Assembly (NCBI GenBank): GCA_963978545.1
Contig: OZ021733.1
Span: 71,827,589-71,891,588 of the forward strand
Source of the DNA: Linyphia triangularis
Lineage: Eukaryota > Arthropoda > Arachnida > Araneae > Linyphiidae
Reading direction: 5' to 3'
Length of the DNA stretch: 64,000 bases
The position numbers and the translations under genes are program-made. The notes under the pieces were generated by a model. The model ran no database searches. It was not told where the DNA came from and was given only the letters and a program-made list of their open reading frames with translations. Below, piece after piece: positions 35,691 through 47,392 of the stretch; position 1 is the first letter of the stretch, and each line of letters starts with the position of its first letter.

Positions 35691-36076
35691 GTGGCCACAA
35701 AACCTGGAAATCGGGGAAATGTCAGGGAGCTTTCTGATTCTGAAAATATCTGGGAATTTTGAATTTTTTTTTGCGAAAATCGGGGAATTTTTCTATTGTT
35801 TTGAAGGTACATTTCCCTGTTCATCCATATTTTGCACCATTTTCCAGAAGAATTGTGGTAATCGTTAGAAGTTTCATCTTGCTGTATAATTTAAATTTTT
35901 AATTACTGCAAAAACTTAAAAAAAAAATGGCATATTATCTCTTTCGCTTAAAAGTTCTATTTGATCTAGACATCTGGAAAAATTGGGGAAATTTGAAAAA
36001 AAAGTTTGCTGTAAAATCGGAGAATTTTTTAGAAATCTACTTGGGAACTTTTTTTGCCGAATTTTGTGGCCACCCT
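35691..36076. mobile_element. MITE family D, copy 1
   Basis: About 386 bases. Starts GTGGCCACAAAACCTGG and ends ATTTTGTGGCCACCCTG, an inverted pair. Internal blocks GTCAGGGAGCTTTC, GAATTTTTCTATTGTTTTGA and AATTGGGGAAATTTGAAAAA are shared with the copies at 46308-46725 and 59316-59742. No coding capacity. Confidence 0.8.
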
Positions 36077-37346
36077 GAAATAGTACCATTAATTGTGTTA
36101 GCAAAGTATATTTGAATTGAATTTGCATGATTCATATTCATATATGCTAAAAGTTGGATGCCAAAATAACTCGTATGTATTTCTTTTACAACCCAGGTCA
36201 CACAACTTGACCAAAGGCTTCGAACTGTTAATGCTTGGTCAGGAAATAAAGCTATTATTCTGGAGGCTACAATACACTTCCTGGAGCAGAAACTTTTCTG
36301 CCCGTCTGCGACACTAATTTCGATATTATAAAATAATCTGCAGCGTAATTAATTAAGTTTGCATAAAATACCCGTTGCACTTTATGTGTCATTTTGTCAA
36401 AAAAATCCTGTCTTGTGTGAAAATAGAAATTTAACAAAATAAATTGATTATTAAAACTAAAATATTTAATATTATCGTACTTCAATTTTTTAAATTTCAT
36501 GTTTATTTTAAGAAAATGATCGTACATTGTTTTCAGTAAAATGAAACATTTCAAAATGATTCAGACTGTTTTGGTTCAATAGTGGATACAACGAGGGGCG
36601 GAGAGGACGATTGTCTACTCTGTTATTCAGTGTTAAATAGAAACAAATCATAAAGGCGACAAAGAATATTTTATGTGTTGTTTATCATGAGTGTAATAAA
36701 CAAAAATCTAACACTTGTGTCCAAAAGTAACACAATTATTTAATTTATATATATGTAATAAGTGAATGAACATGTGAAATATGTGAATTAAAATTAAAAC
36801 CAATGTACTAGATGGTTTTTATTGGTCACGTTTTAAGGCATGCTTTCTCATGCTATGGATTTAGTCATCAAGATTTGACGAATCCGTACTGAACATCCTA
36901 AAAATTGGAGATGAAAAAGCAGAGGACAAAGCAAGACAGCAAAGTGTGCTGCAAAATATTTCACACAAATATGGTTTAATTCTTGATGATCATGGAACAT
37001 GGAAGTAGAAATTTGTTTAGTAGTACACTTCAAGGAAAATATGAAGTTTGGTATTTGTTTTGGAAGAACGTTTTCGTAAAGAAACACACACAAAAGTCTT
37101 AGAATTCTTTTATTATGCACTTTTTATTTAAAAAGTTGCTTGTTATGTATAAAATAAAATGTTGTAATGTTTTTGTAGTTTAGATATAAACTTGTTCTAT
37201 TAAGTTATAGGAAATTATTGTTTTGGAATCCCATGGTTTAGTAGTATAACTTAAAAACAAAATTTTTTATCTAAACTATTCAGCAGCCCGAAACTCTGTA
37301 ACAATACTCTGGGTTCGCCCTTGTTTTGGTTAAATATTACACTGGT
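36077..37346. other. Intergenic, no gene recognised
   Basis: AT-rich DNA. Minus-strand frames at 36267-36554 and 36848-37120 have no recognisable domain and no splice or promoter context. Confidence 0.4.
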
Positions 37347-38639
37347 ATGATAATCAGTGGTGTAGTGTAAAATAAAAAGGCGTGGGAACGCTATGTCGCG
37401 TCGTTACAAATTTATACTTTTTTTCTGTGGGGAGCTGGGGAAGGGAAGGGGGGGGGGGGGAGGAAAATAAAAACTAAGAATAATAACTTTATTAATACTT
37501 TAATAATCTCAAAACAGATTATGAGCACCTCAAAAATTTAAAAGAAAAAAAATTGTGTTTATAGACATTTTATATTTAAACAGTTTTTTAAACTATTGAG
37601 TTATATGGATTTTTAAACAATTTGCTTTGCACAACCCATTTTAACAGACTATTTGACACTTTATAAATGGATTATAAGACATTTTCAAACATATTACTGA
37701 CACAAATTCTTAAACAGATTTTTTACAACAATTTTTAAACAGATTACTTACAACACATTTTAAACAGATTATTTGCACAAGTTTCTTAACAGTTTTCATT
37801 CAGAAAAATTTCCATAAGAGATCGAGTTTCGATTCAGGCACATTTGACTTAGAACTCACCCTAATAGGGTAGTCAACTGATTTGTGTTTTTGAAGCCTAA
37901 ATTTAACTTGATCATCTGACTTCCAGATTTTCAGGGATGCCTTAACATGCAATGGGTTCGAATAAATTCCCAGATTCTGTAGCTCCTCGAAATATGTTTT
38001 CAAAATGAATTAAAAAGATTGCGATTGTTGCAGATGTCAATTAAGAGTTTTACTGTTTTCCTCTTTCTTGAAATGAAAATGTAGAGAAGTTCTTGATAGC
38101 AGTGGCTCAACCAGAAAATGTCTGTGGGAGGGGTTTTACCTAAATTTGTTCCAGTATTTCTCTGTATAAAAAACAATTTCTGTGCAAAACTTTCGCATCC
38201 CATGTTTGTCGCATATCATCAATATTTTTACAGTTTTTCCCTCTGAGGGGCGTATATATACGTCCTTTGATCTCCAGTTTTTCCAGCAATACATAAAATG
38301 TTAAATTTATAAATAAAATTTTAAATAAATTTTTTTAAAAATATTTTTATTTGGATGATGTTTAACACCAATTTAAAACAAAATAAATAAAAAATTATTT
38401 AAAAAAATTATTTATTTGAATAAAAAATATAGTTTAAAAATTATTGCTGGGAAAATAATTGTATAATTTTGCTTATTACCTGGACACTCAGAGACTTAAT
38501 CTGTCCCCTACATTATGAGAAAATATCAAAATGGTTTTTGTCCAGTTTTTGAGTTGTACAAAACTATCTAACATGGGATAACATTTTATCTATATCCCAT
38601 ATTATCCATATTTTCTAGATAATAAATTAATATGAAATT

Positions 38640-39115
38640 CTTTCGTTTATTTAAATTCAATTACAGAAGGAGTAATATTTTAGGTTAACGGACAAACACC
38701 AATATCAGGATGATTTTACTATATATTTATGGCGCTTGAAATACAAGGGCATGTAGCACCGATACCTTAAATCAATTATAACAACTTTTGAAAAATCTAT
38801 AGTTTTACATTTCTTTTAAAAGACACTTTGTATTGAACTTACCAGATAAAAAATAATGCTTGATGATTTCTGGATGCTAGGAGATTTAAATCCGTTATTT
38901 ATTTCCAAGTTCTTGGACGTAATATCTACTTTAGAGTGATACGGTAGGCAAACTCTGTCTGAATGATGGTAGATTAAAAAGTATTATTTTGAAATTATTT
39001 ACGATTGCTAAAAGTTTATTATTCAATCATTACAAAATGATGTTAGGAATCGTTGCGGAGGTTTTGACCCTAAAAACTTCTCCTTGATAGTGCGCCTGCT
39101 TGATAGACCCTTTCT
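38640..39115 (+). repeat. Dispersed repeat family A, copy 2
   Basis: Diverged copy of 2705-3220 in the same orientation, with matching blocks AATTCAATTACAGAAGGAG, GGACAAACACCA, GGCGCTTGAAATA, AACTTTTGAAAAAT, GTATTATTTTGAAA and the end GTGCGCCTGCTTGAT. It lacks the tandem duplication and long G-run of copy 1. Confidence 0.55.
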
Positions 39116-39722
39116 TTTCTTTTCAAAATTCCCTCAGTTCATTAAAATGCAATTTAATAACTAGTAGAATATCAATTGGAAAGTTAAAATCCATCAGTTG
39201 ATTTAAAATTTCTTGGTTAATTATTAATTTGTGTACCATCCCAAACATCTCTAATTTTAAGAAGGATATCTAAATGTACACTCATTATTACTTGCTAGAC
39301 GTAAAGATTATCTTGGGAAATTTCTGTTTTTTAAATCGTATACATTTCGGTTTGTCATTTTGACAGTGGTGATGATTAGGTGACAATGATTGTCAAAAAT
39401 GGGTGTGAATTGGAAGAGAAAGAAAACTGCAAAATTTATAGGGTACTGACATCAAAATCACTAGAGTTTGAAATTGATTGGGGGCAGCTTCTTCTAATTG
39501 TCGCCACTGCATTTAGCATTGATTTTTTAAAACTTGAGAAAACAGATTTTTTTTAAAGAACTGCTACTTCATTTTTGGAATAAACTCTCAAATAACTCTA
39601 AATGTAAGCTTTCCCATTTCCAAAATGAAAAATAATTTACTTCTATGTTTAAAAATAAAATGCATTTGAATTGCTTTCCTACTATTTCCCAGCCCGATTT
39701 TGATGTATTATACCCATTTACA

Positions 39723-39900
39723 GCCGACCAAACGGTATAGTGGTTAGCGTGCTAGCTTCTAGACCGCGAGGTTGCGGGTTCGAGTCCCGTGTTTGGCATG
39801 GGTGTTTGTAAATGTATGTTGGCTTGTCTAATGACGAATGTTTCGGCGCATTAAAGCCCTTGTGTTGCTGACGGCGCCAGATAATCTGAAAACAACCAAC
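39723..39900 (+). mobile_element. tRNA-derived SINE, copy 2 (well preserved)
   Basis: 178 bases flanked by a perfect 14-bp target duplication, TATACCCATTTACA (39709-39722 and 39901-39914). The head looks like a tRNA: an A-box-like TATAGTGGTTAGCGTG near 39736, a B-box GGGTTCGAGTCCC near 39777, and a TGTTTGGC 3' stem that can pair with CCAAAC at the start. The tail, about 100 bases, contains TGTTGGCTTGTCTAATGACG and ends GAAAACAACCAAC with no long A-run. RNA polymerase III would be expected to read it; mobilisation by a LINE is inference. It sits inside a hAT-like element, so it is younger than that insertion. Confidence 0.92.
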
Positions 39901-41249
39901 TATACCCATTTACAAATGTTACAAAACCATTAGCAATTTTATACTATGGAACATGAAATATATAACAGCAACAAATATGAATAACTTCAATTTTTGGAAA
40001 AGGACAGACTCATTAGCATGGGTGCGGCAACATTATTTCTGGAAGGTTGCAAGGAAAAAAACACTTTTTTATTCAAACCTTGATTTTTCAAAACTATTTT
40101 TCTTCTCACAATGACAAATATAAAATCTATTATTAAAAGGCACACAGTTTATTTTTTCCGATGAATTTTGTCTTTTTCTCCACTTTTATAAAAATTTAAT
40201 TAACTAGAGGAATGTAAACATCCTCCCATGCACCTTCCTGGTGCCACCCAATTCCATTATTTTTACGTATTGAGTTAAAGTAAGTAATAGTTAAAAAAAT
40301 CAATATTATTTTGAATCTATTTGTTATGTTCAAACAACGTATCGGTTTGTTTTTCCCAATAAGTGGCAAACCAATATAAATGCATAATTCCATGATCTCA
40401 AAATACCCTAAAAGCTCATATAAAATATCAACATTTTGCACAGGTTTGCTTTGCTTTTTTGGATTGTCTAAAAATGGATCTTTTATAGTCATTTGTTTTT
40501 TCATCTTGAACGAATTCATTTCTTAGATACAGGACGAGGTTTACAAATAAATTATTAAGTAAGTAATATGAAAATTAAAAAAAAAAAAAAAAACCAAAAA
40601 AAACAACGTTACAGCATTTTTGATGATAAATCGGTTACCATTCCCATTCAAATTAAAGGAGAAGGAACATTCTTCAAGAGAAGGACGCAAAGAACTGCTT
40701 GTGCCAGACCACAGTTCTGTTTTTCAAAAATGGAGAAGGCGTGAATTTATGTGTGGAAGTTTTGGGCTGGAATACAAATTTGACAGATGGAAATCATCCG
40801 CAAATACAGATCATTCGTTGAAGAAGACGATAATTGGTATTGGATGAATAATAGATGTAAACATACGTCAGTTAATTTCTAATGAAGTAGCCTTGAAACA
40901 TTGAAAGACTGGGAGGGGGGAGGGGGAGTCTAATGTATCAATCGGATTGTTGATGGGATGGCCATATGCTGGTTGCCGCGTATCTTTCAAGTGTTTTGCT
41001 AATACTTGAACTTATCTGCTCAGGTCTGAAGTTGTGGATCGAAAACGAAGACATAGTTCTCACGAAAGAACATTTTCATTTTCTTACTTGACTTTCCATT
41101 AAGTGTCATAAAAAGAAAAAAAAATGCAAAAAATAAATAAATTCCGACTTAAAAAAATTTTTAAGTGAGGGAACGCCGTTCCTCTTTCTAAAAAGGTAAA
41201 AAATCGTTGTTCCTACGCTTTCCAGCTCCATTACACCCCTGATGATAAA

Positions 41250-42836
41250 TATATAATTTAATTTCAAAGAAGTAAATTATGCATTGCTTTTAATAAAATT
41301 AAACATTTTAAAGTATGAAAGTTTATTTTGGATACAGATACAATAAGTATTTATCAAATTCTACTTTAATCTGTATTATTGATAATTTTGGAAAGAACAC
41401 ATGAGAATTTGTTCTGTTTTTGGTACATCGAACTTGAAGATTTTTGTAAAATAATCTACAGGCTGCTGAAAAATCTACGACGTCCATCTCCCATTTTCTG
41501 TTAACGGGTCTTGTTGGGCAGGACTCTAGAAAAATACTTCCTTCCTGTGTAGACAAATATCATTGCAACAAACTTCCTGCAAGTCTGCTTTAAATTATGT
41601 TGTGAGGGAAAAAACAAAGATACTATTTGAGAATTTATCACTGTTTTTGTTATTTTTGCTGTTTTTTATTAAATTTATGACTGGGTTTGAGCAGGGCCGT
41701 CTCGAAGCAGCACTAAAAGTTTCTTTTCTACGCTTCTTCAACTACTGACGTCACAAACCTGATCTGCATTCTCCGGCAGAGAGTATTCTCTCTTCTCGGT
41801 ATATAAGGTCTTCTAAATTACCCTGATAATCTTTTCATTTGGTATTTGTTTTAATGTGAAATAAGAGTCAATTTAAAATGCATCAAACTTGTAAAATTAT
41901 TTTTGAGGCAAGTAAAAGATTTTTACAGTGAAAATAAATTATCTTTTCTGCAAACACTATTTCATTAAAATTCATTATGCTGGAAAAATCATTATAGCTA
42001 AAACTCATTTAGAAATGAAATGTTGCTGAATTTTTTTTTTTTTACGTTAACAGTTAAATGAAAATAAATTTTTCTAATAAACACAGCGCAGGGCAAGTAG
42101 ATTACAATGAAAGAAAAGCAAAACGGTGCAAAAAAATAGTTTATCCACAGTAAATCACACAAATATAAATTAATGAATAAAATTTATACTCAAATTTACT
42201 ACACACAAATATGAGTACATGCACATTTGAAATTGCTAACAAACATTTGTTAATTAGAAATAGTATTTGTTTCCCACATCTACTACAGTTCACATTGATT
42301 TCTATTCCTAAGATTTCAATTTTTTCTATCGTTAAGTGAATAATTAAATGGTTAGGTTCTGGAAAATTAATTTTTTTTTTTTTTCATAGTCTTGGCCAAT
42401 AAGTTTCTGAAATTTTTTATACATGCATCTTGCATTATAAAAACTAGCAATTGTTGTAGCCACTTTAATTGTCCTCTATCTGTCAATAGAAAGTATTTGA
42501 AAACTTCGTTGTTGAAATCTAGCTCCAATGTCTTATCTTTTATTTAGAAGGAAATACATTCATTACATTTCATAATATGCGAAACCTTATATGCTAAGTA
42601 AACAGCAATATAAATTGAAATACACAGTATCATCTGAAATTTCGGAATCATCTTTACAGATTAATACCTCATAAAAAATTTCAAAAACTTCCAATCATCT
42701 TTTCAACTTCAGAAGTTTGCTTGAATTTAAAATCTTTTATTTCAAATTCCCCTTTTTTCTTAATACAGATTCAATAAATTAAGTCTTCTAAACTTTTTTC
42801 AGTCTTCATAATCTGATCACACGAAATGTTGTAATT
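41250..42836. other. Intergenic, no gene recognised
   Basis: AT-rich DNA. Small frames at 41323-41556 (minus) and 41563-41748 (plus) overlap the promoter-like spot at 41745-41820 but match nothing. T-runs occur at about 42032 and 42371. Confidence 0.4.
41745..41820 (+). promoter_or_regulatory. Possible core promoter (CRE plus TATA)
   Basis: A perfect cAMP-response element TGACGTCA at about 41747-41754 is followed about 50 bases on by CGGTATATAAGG, a good TATA box at about 41800-41810. The patch between is GC-richer than its surroundings. No recognisable exon follows on the plus strand within the next kilobase, so it may be fortuitous or belong to an unrecognised transcript. Confidence 0.3.
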
Positions 42837-42844
42837 GCCCCCTC

Positions 42845-44634
42845 TAGGCATGGGCGATGTTAACATTTCTGCATTGTGATATATCGGGAAGCAAACATCA
42901 CGATGTCACGATACATCGCGATGCTAACTATGTGTATATTTTTTTTACAAAATACTACATAACAACATTTTCATAACACGCTATATAGCCGAAAGTTATG
43001 CTTAATTAGCTTTGTAAAATTTTATTTAATTCATTTTAATTTTGTATAGTTTTAGGAAGTTTATTTGAAATAACATGAGCAGCGACCGAATTATTTTCAG
43101 TGAGATACACAAAACACCCAAGGGGGTATAAGCCAGTTATTATTATTTTGGTTTAATCCGGATTTTCCAATTTCTCTATCTTAATGAAACTTTACTTTGT
43201 TATTTTCCAGGGAAGGAGGGGGGTGGAGGACAAGTCCTGGCGGTGCACATGTTACTTTAGTTATTGGATATTCTTAATCATTAAATCAAAAACATACTTT
43301 ATAATGAATATTTTATTACTTACAATATACAATATAACTATTATGCATTAATTTTATTTTTATTGTTTAACATTTAAAATTCTAATGATCTTTATTTTGT
43401 GCCCAAAAAATATGCATTTCCGCATTTTTAAGAAGCAATGTTGGATTGATACTTATGGAAATAAACTTTATTCAAATTGTACAAACTGAAAAAAAAAATT
43501 ATAAAACATTTATTTACTTACGAGACCGAAGAGTAAATCCTCAAAGTGGATGGGAAAAAATCGTTTATAAGTATTTAAGCAATCAAATTAGAGAAGCAAC
43601 TGTGATTAGTCCATGCACTAGTTCACATTGATTTTGGCAGATATAACAAACAGCTCATAGTAATAAATAACCAGATTATCTTAACTGAGTAAGAACTAGA
43701 CAGAAATTACGCCTTTAAATCACACCAGAATACCACAATCCCCTTGCGTTAATAAATAAAGCAAAATAAAATAATAGCAAGTTAAAAAAAATCGTAATAC
43801 TTTATTTCTTCCAAGTTAGAGAAATAATAAAAAAAAAAGAAAAGAAAAAAAGAAACACAAAAAGTGTAGGAAATGTCCAAAAATAGATGTCAAAGTCTTA
43901 TATCTGATGACTATTAAATAACAATCAAAATGTTTTCCAAGAGTTGAGAGAACAACATAAATAATGTTCAAACATTAATGGAATACTTCTTTTATCGTAT
44001 CTCCAATATTACTAGACTGCTGGCATCACCTGTCAAACGGCCTGATGTCGACGGTTTCCTTATGTTTCTATACAATATTGGGAACATCGCGCATATACAG
44101 GGCAGGGTAGATAAGATTATCACGATGTGAGCTTGCTGATGAAGTACTGCGCAAAAGCAAATGAAATTCGTTTCAAACGGCGTGGTGTCGACGGTTTCAA
44201 TACGTTTCTATAGTATCTTAGGAACACCGCGCATGAATCGTGGCGCGGTTCTTCGTCCTTGAATGCGAATGAAGTATCACCTCAGCAAAAGCAAATAGAA
44301 ATCGTCTCAAACGGCGCGGTGTTAGCTGTTACAGTACGTTTCTATGCAGTTTTGGAGACACCGCTCATATGCAGGGTGGATTACTGCGATGTGTTGAAGT
44401 ATCGTGTTTCAAACGGCGCGGTGTCGACGGTTTCAATACGTTTCTATAGTATCTTAGAAACCCCGCGCATCAATCGGGGCATCACGGTTCTTTGTCCTTG
44501 AAGTGCTAAGCAAAAATCGCGCTCTCGTCGAAAAAGATCGTGATGTATCGGGTATGCGAAAATAGTGACACCGGTTTGGCGATGTTGATTTCACACCAGT
44601 TTTGAACGATGTATCGATACATCGCCCAAGCCTA
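42845..44634 (+). mobile_element. hAT family G, copy 1 (1.79 kb)
   Basis: Inverted ends TAGGCATGGGCGATGTTAAC (left) and, as reverse complement, TAGGCTTGGGCGATGTATCG (right). Target duplication GCCCCCTC at 42837-42844 and GCCCCCAC at 44635-44642, 8 bases with one mismatch. The right half carries subterminal repeats (44033-44450). A second copy in opposite orientation occupies 48791-54831. The frame 43446-43631 is shared in decayed form with copy 2, but I do not recognise it; no full transposase remains. Confidence 0.88.
44033..44450 (+). repeat. Subterminal repeats of hAT family G
   Basis: TCAAACGG occurs at 44033, 44173, 44307 and 44409. Each is followed by CG(C/T)GGTGT-like and (T/C)GACGGTTTC or TAGCTGTTAC blocks and then TACGTTTCTAT. 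Three copies carry GTCGACGGTTTC and one (44307) carries GTTAGCTGTTAC. Subterminal repeats of this sort are known transposase-binding sites in hAT elements; that role here is inference. Confidence 0.8.
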
Positions 44635-44642
44635 GCCCCCAC

Positions 44643-46307
44643 TCATTTGACGATATTGCCCAAATCGAGCTTCAATACTGCCGGTTTGAAATTTACCCAA
44701 AATAGTATAAATGAAACCTAAAGTTTCAAACGTGCATTAATGAGATTAACAAGAGTTTGAGTAGTGTGGTTAAACGCAAAAAAAAGTTTCTTGTAATAAA
44801 AAAACTCCTCTCCCATGTACACCTAAAAATGTTTCCTCTTTAACTTTTAAAGAATATAATATTTCTCGTCATTGCTTTAACCAAATACTAAAAAAAATAA
44901 ATAAAAAATAAATAAAATAATAATTCAAAGTTACCGTCCTAGAGTAATGTTATGTGATTGCATTTATCATCCTTAAGATGCTTAATTTTGAGAGTATTCT
45001 TCACATTTACTACTTTCCACCATTCAGAAATTAATTTAATAAAATGTTTTGAACATAACATGTTATTATTATTTAATTTATAACCATATATTTTCAAAGT
45101 TAATATATTACTGTCATGAAACAAGTTTAAAGCTGTTCGTTTTTAGTTTGCTTTTCTATTGAATTTGGATAAAGTGTCTTATGGGAAAGTTTTGGGGCCA
45201 TCTTTAAAGTTTGTCTCTTTTCTTTTTCATAAACATCCTCTAAATGTTTTATATATACTATGAACCGTACCAAAAAAGAAAAACATTTTGAAATCAAAAT
45301 TATTCGGATTAATTATAAAATGTTTCAGTGTGCCACCGCCCAAAAGTGTAAACATGTTTTGATTGACAGCGTTCGTTCAGACCCCGATTGTGACGTCACG
45401 AAGGTAGGATCGGGCCCGGTAAACCAGACCCTAGTGCGTGAAATACGCTCTCGAGAAGGCCCTGGTTTGAGGGGCTTCAGATTATATTTTTTGCATGACA
45501 GCTTATATAACTTGTATATTAATATCTCATATTCAAAATTCACTTGTAGATAGTTGGAACCACAAATAAGGATAGCTCCAAAATGGCACTTTTTCTTAAA
45601 AAATCCTATTTTAAAAATGCAATAAATCTTACATGATTCAAAGGAATTTTTATTGCAGAACCATTAAACACCTCCATATAAAGAGAATCTAAGGTTAATG
45701 TTCATTGTAAGAGCTTGAAGTCTCAAGATATGTGGGTCCAAACATGATCCTGGTTGTGTTCTTGTGTTATTTCAGAGCTTTTGACTTACATGAAATTGTT
45801 TTCTTTACATAGTAGTTTCTGCTTACTTGGAATTTGTGTCTTAACATACTTTCTGTTTACATGCAATTGTTGTCTTAACATAGTTTCTGCTTACATGGAA
45901 TTGTTGTCTAAATACATACTATTTTCACTAAATGAAAGGACATTTTTTTGAAGGTTAAAAATGTTTAAAAAAAACCTTAAATTTAATGTGTAATTACTTT
46001 TGACATGAATGCAATTTTATGGTATTTCAAAGAATTGGTGCAACTGGCTTCAAGCTTCTTCTATGTGAGTACTTCTTGCATGAAATTGTTGCATCAACAC
46101 AGTAGTTTCACAATATAAAAACACTTTTGAAGGTTAAAATATTTCCAAGAAAATTCAATTTAATATGTAGGTAACTACTTTCAACATAAAAACGATTTAA
46201 TGGTATTTCAAAAGATTGTTGCAGCTGATGCCAAGCTTCTACAACATTACTTCTTACGCAAAATTGTTGTATTAACATAGTAGTTTCTAATTAAATTTTT
46301 TTTTAAA
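44643..46307. other. Intergenic, with a GC-rich patch
   Basis: AT-rich DNA except 45365-45480, where GC-rich sequence contains TGTGACGTCACGA, GATCGGGCCCGGT and an inverted pair AAACCAG/CTGGTTT. This patch gives frames on both strands (45260-45553, 45325-45543) without recognisable domains. Around 45750-46300 a TTACATG(A/C/G)AATTGTT block recurs several times. No gene is supported. Confidence 0.4.
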
Positions 46308-46725
46308 GGTACCACAGAGTAGCAACAGAACCTGAAAAACCTGGTGGTCAGGGAGCTTTCAGACTCAGGAAAAATCAGTAAAATGTCAGGGAATTTTTGA
46401 AAAATTAATGAAAATCAGATCGTTTCTATCGTTTTGAAGGTATGTTTCCTGCTTACCCGTATTTTAGCGGCGTTTACCCTAAAAATTGTGGTGTTAATCA
46501 TTAGAAGATTAATGTTATGGAATAATTTAAACTTTTCATTACTGCCAAAACTGTTTTTAAAAAATTGGAATATTATCTCTTTAGTATACATTTTCTATTT
46601 GAGTGTCTACACGTTTGAAAAAATTTGGGAAATTTGAAAAAACGTTTTCTGTAAAATCAGGGAAGTTTTTAGAAATCTATCAGAAAATTATCAGGGAACT
46701 TTTTTTCCTGAATTTTGTGGCCACC
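46308..46725. mobile_element. MITE family D, copy 2
   Basis: Shares with copies 1 and 3 the blocks GTCAGGGAGCTTTC, AAATGTCAGGGAATTTTTGA, GAATAATTTAAACTTTT and TCAGGGAACTTTTTTTCCTG, and ends AATTTTGTGGCCACCG. The left end is degraded, so its start is approximate. Confidence 0.7.
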
Positions 46726-47340
46726 GTTTACCAACATTTTTAAGAAAAATCAATTTTAATAACTACCTTAAATCCATTTTAAAGGATTGTTTCAAATGGC
46801 TCCAACCTAATACATGAAAACTACTTCTTGCATGGAGTTGTCTCAGTGTAGTTATTACACAATATAAAAATAAACATTTTTTGAAAGGAACATCATTTTT
46901 ATGAAAAAAGCAGTAAAGAACCAGTAACATCTTAATTTTTTATAACCATAACATTGGATTTCAGAATAAAATAATTGCTACTGTACTTTTATTCTTGGTA
47001 GAATTTTTCATTTTGGAATTTCTTGTGACGACTAGCTAATTTTGGAAGAGAAATTTTTTACCTTGAACAATGGTGTTGGATTTCGCTGGCCGGTTTTGTA
47101 TTTGCATGGGATGGTTTAAAAAACAAACCTCTTTTTTGCCAACTTATATGTTAGGGTCATGATCCCGGTTATGGCTGCCTTAAGCATTTTTACAATTGAA
47201 ATTTTTTTTCAATTCTAAAAAAGTGTCACAATATTTTGAAAATAATATCAGTGTGCAGAATAATCCTGTACAGTCAAAAATATTTTCAAAATCTTACTTT
47301 ATTATTTTATATAATTTTTTTAATATTTTTCTGATGCCTT
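46726..47340. other. Intergenic, no gene recognised
   Basis: AT-rich DNA without recognisable features. Confidence 0.4.
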
Positions 47341-47345
47341 ATTCA

Positions 47346-47392
47346 CTTATAGCCACTTTTTCCCATTTCTAGCCACCTGTGTTCATGAGTTA
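47346..47392 (+). repeat. Duplicated flank of MITE E1 (left)
   Basis: TTATAGCCACTTTTTCCC and the following ATTT..AGCCACCTGTGTT match the sequence just after the MITE at 48738-48775 (TTATGGCCACTTTTTCCC.. GTCACCTGTATT). The near-identity over about 38 bases on both sides is far longer than the 3-bp target site, so an older tandem repeat was the target. Confidence 0.65.

Larger units (their letters stand above)
37355..41241. mobile_element. hAT-like element (3.9 kb) with nested SINE
   Basis: Inverted ends CAGTGGTGTAGTGTAAAA (left) and, as reverse complement, CAGGGGTGTAATGGAGCTGG (right); further subterminal blocks GGCGTGGGAACG and GCGTAGGAACAACG also correspond. The 8-bp target duplication has one mismatch: ATGATAAT at 37347-37354 and ATGATAAA at 41242-41249. 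A G-run of 13 lies at about 37448-37460. Inside are family A copy 2 (38640-39115) and the SINE (39723-39900). The minus frame 40196-40519 (107 codons) is not recognisable as a transposase. Confidence 0.8.

Noticed and set aside
39723..39800. Functional tRNA gene at 39.7 kb
   Set aside because: The anticodon arm does not fold well, and the TSD encloses the longer SINE.
40196..40519. 107-codon minus-strand frame inside a hAT-like element as transposase
   Set aside because: None of the expected hAT transposase motifs can be seen.
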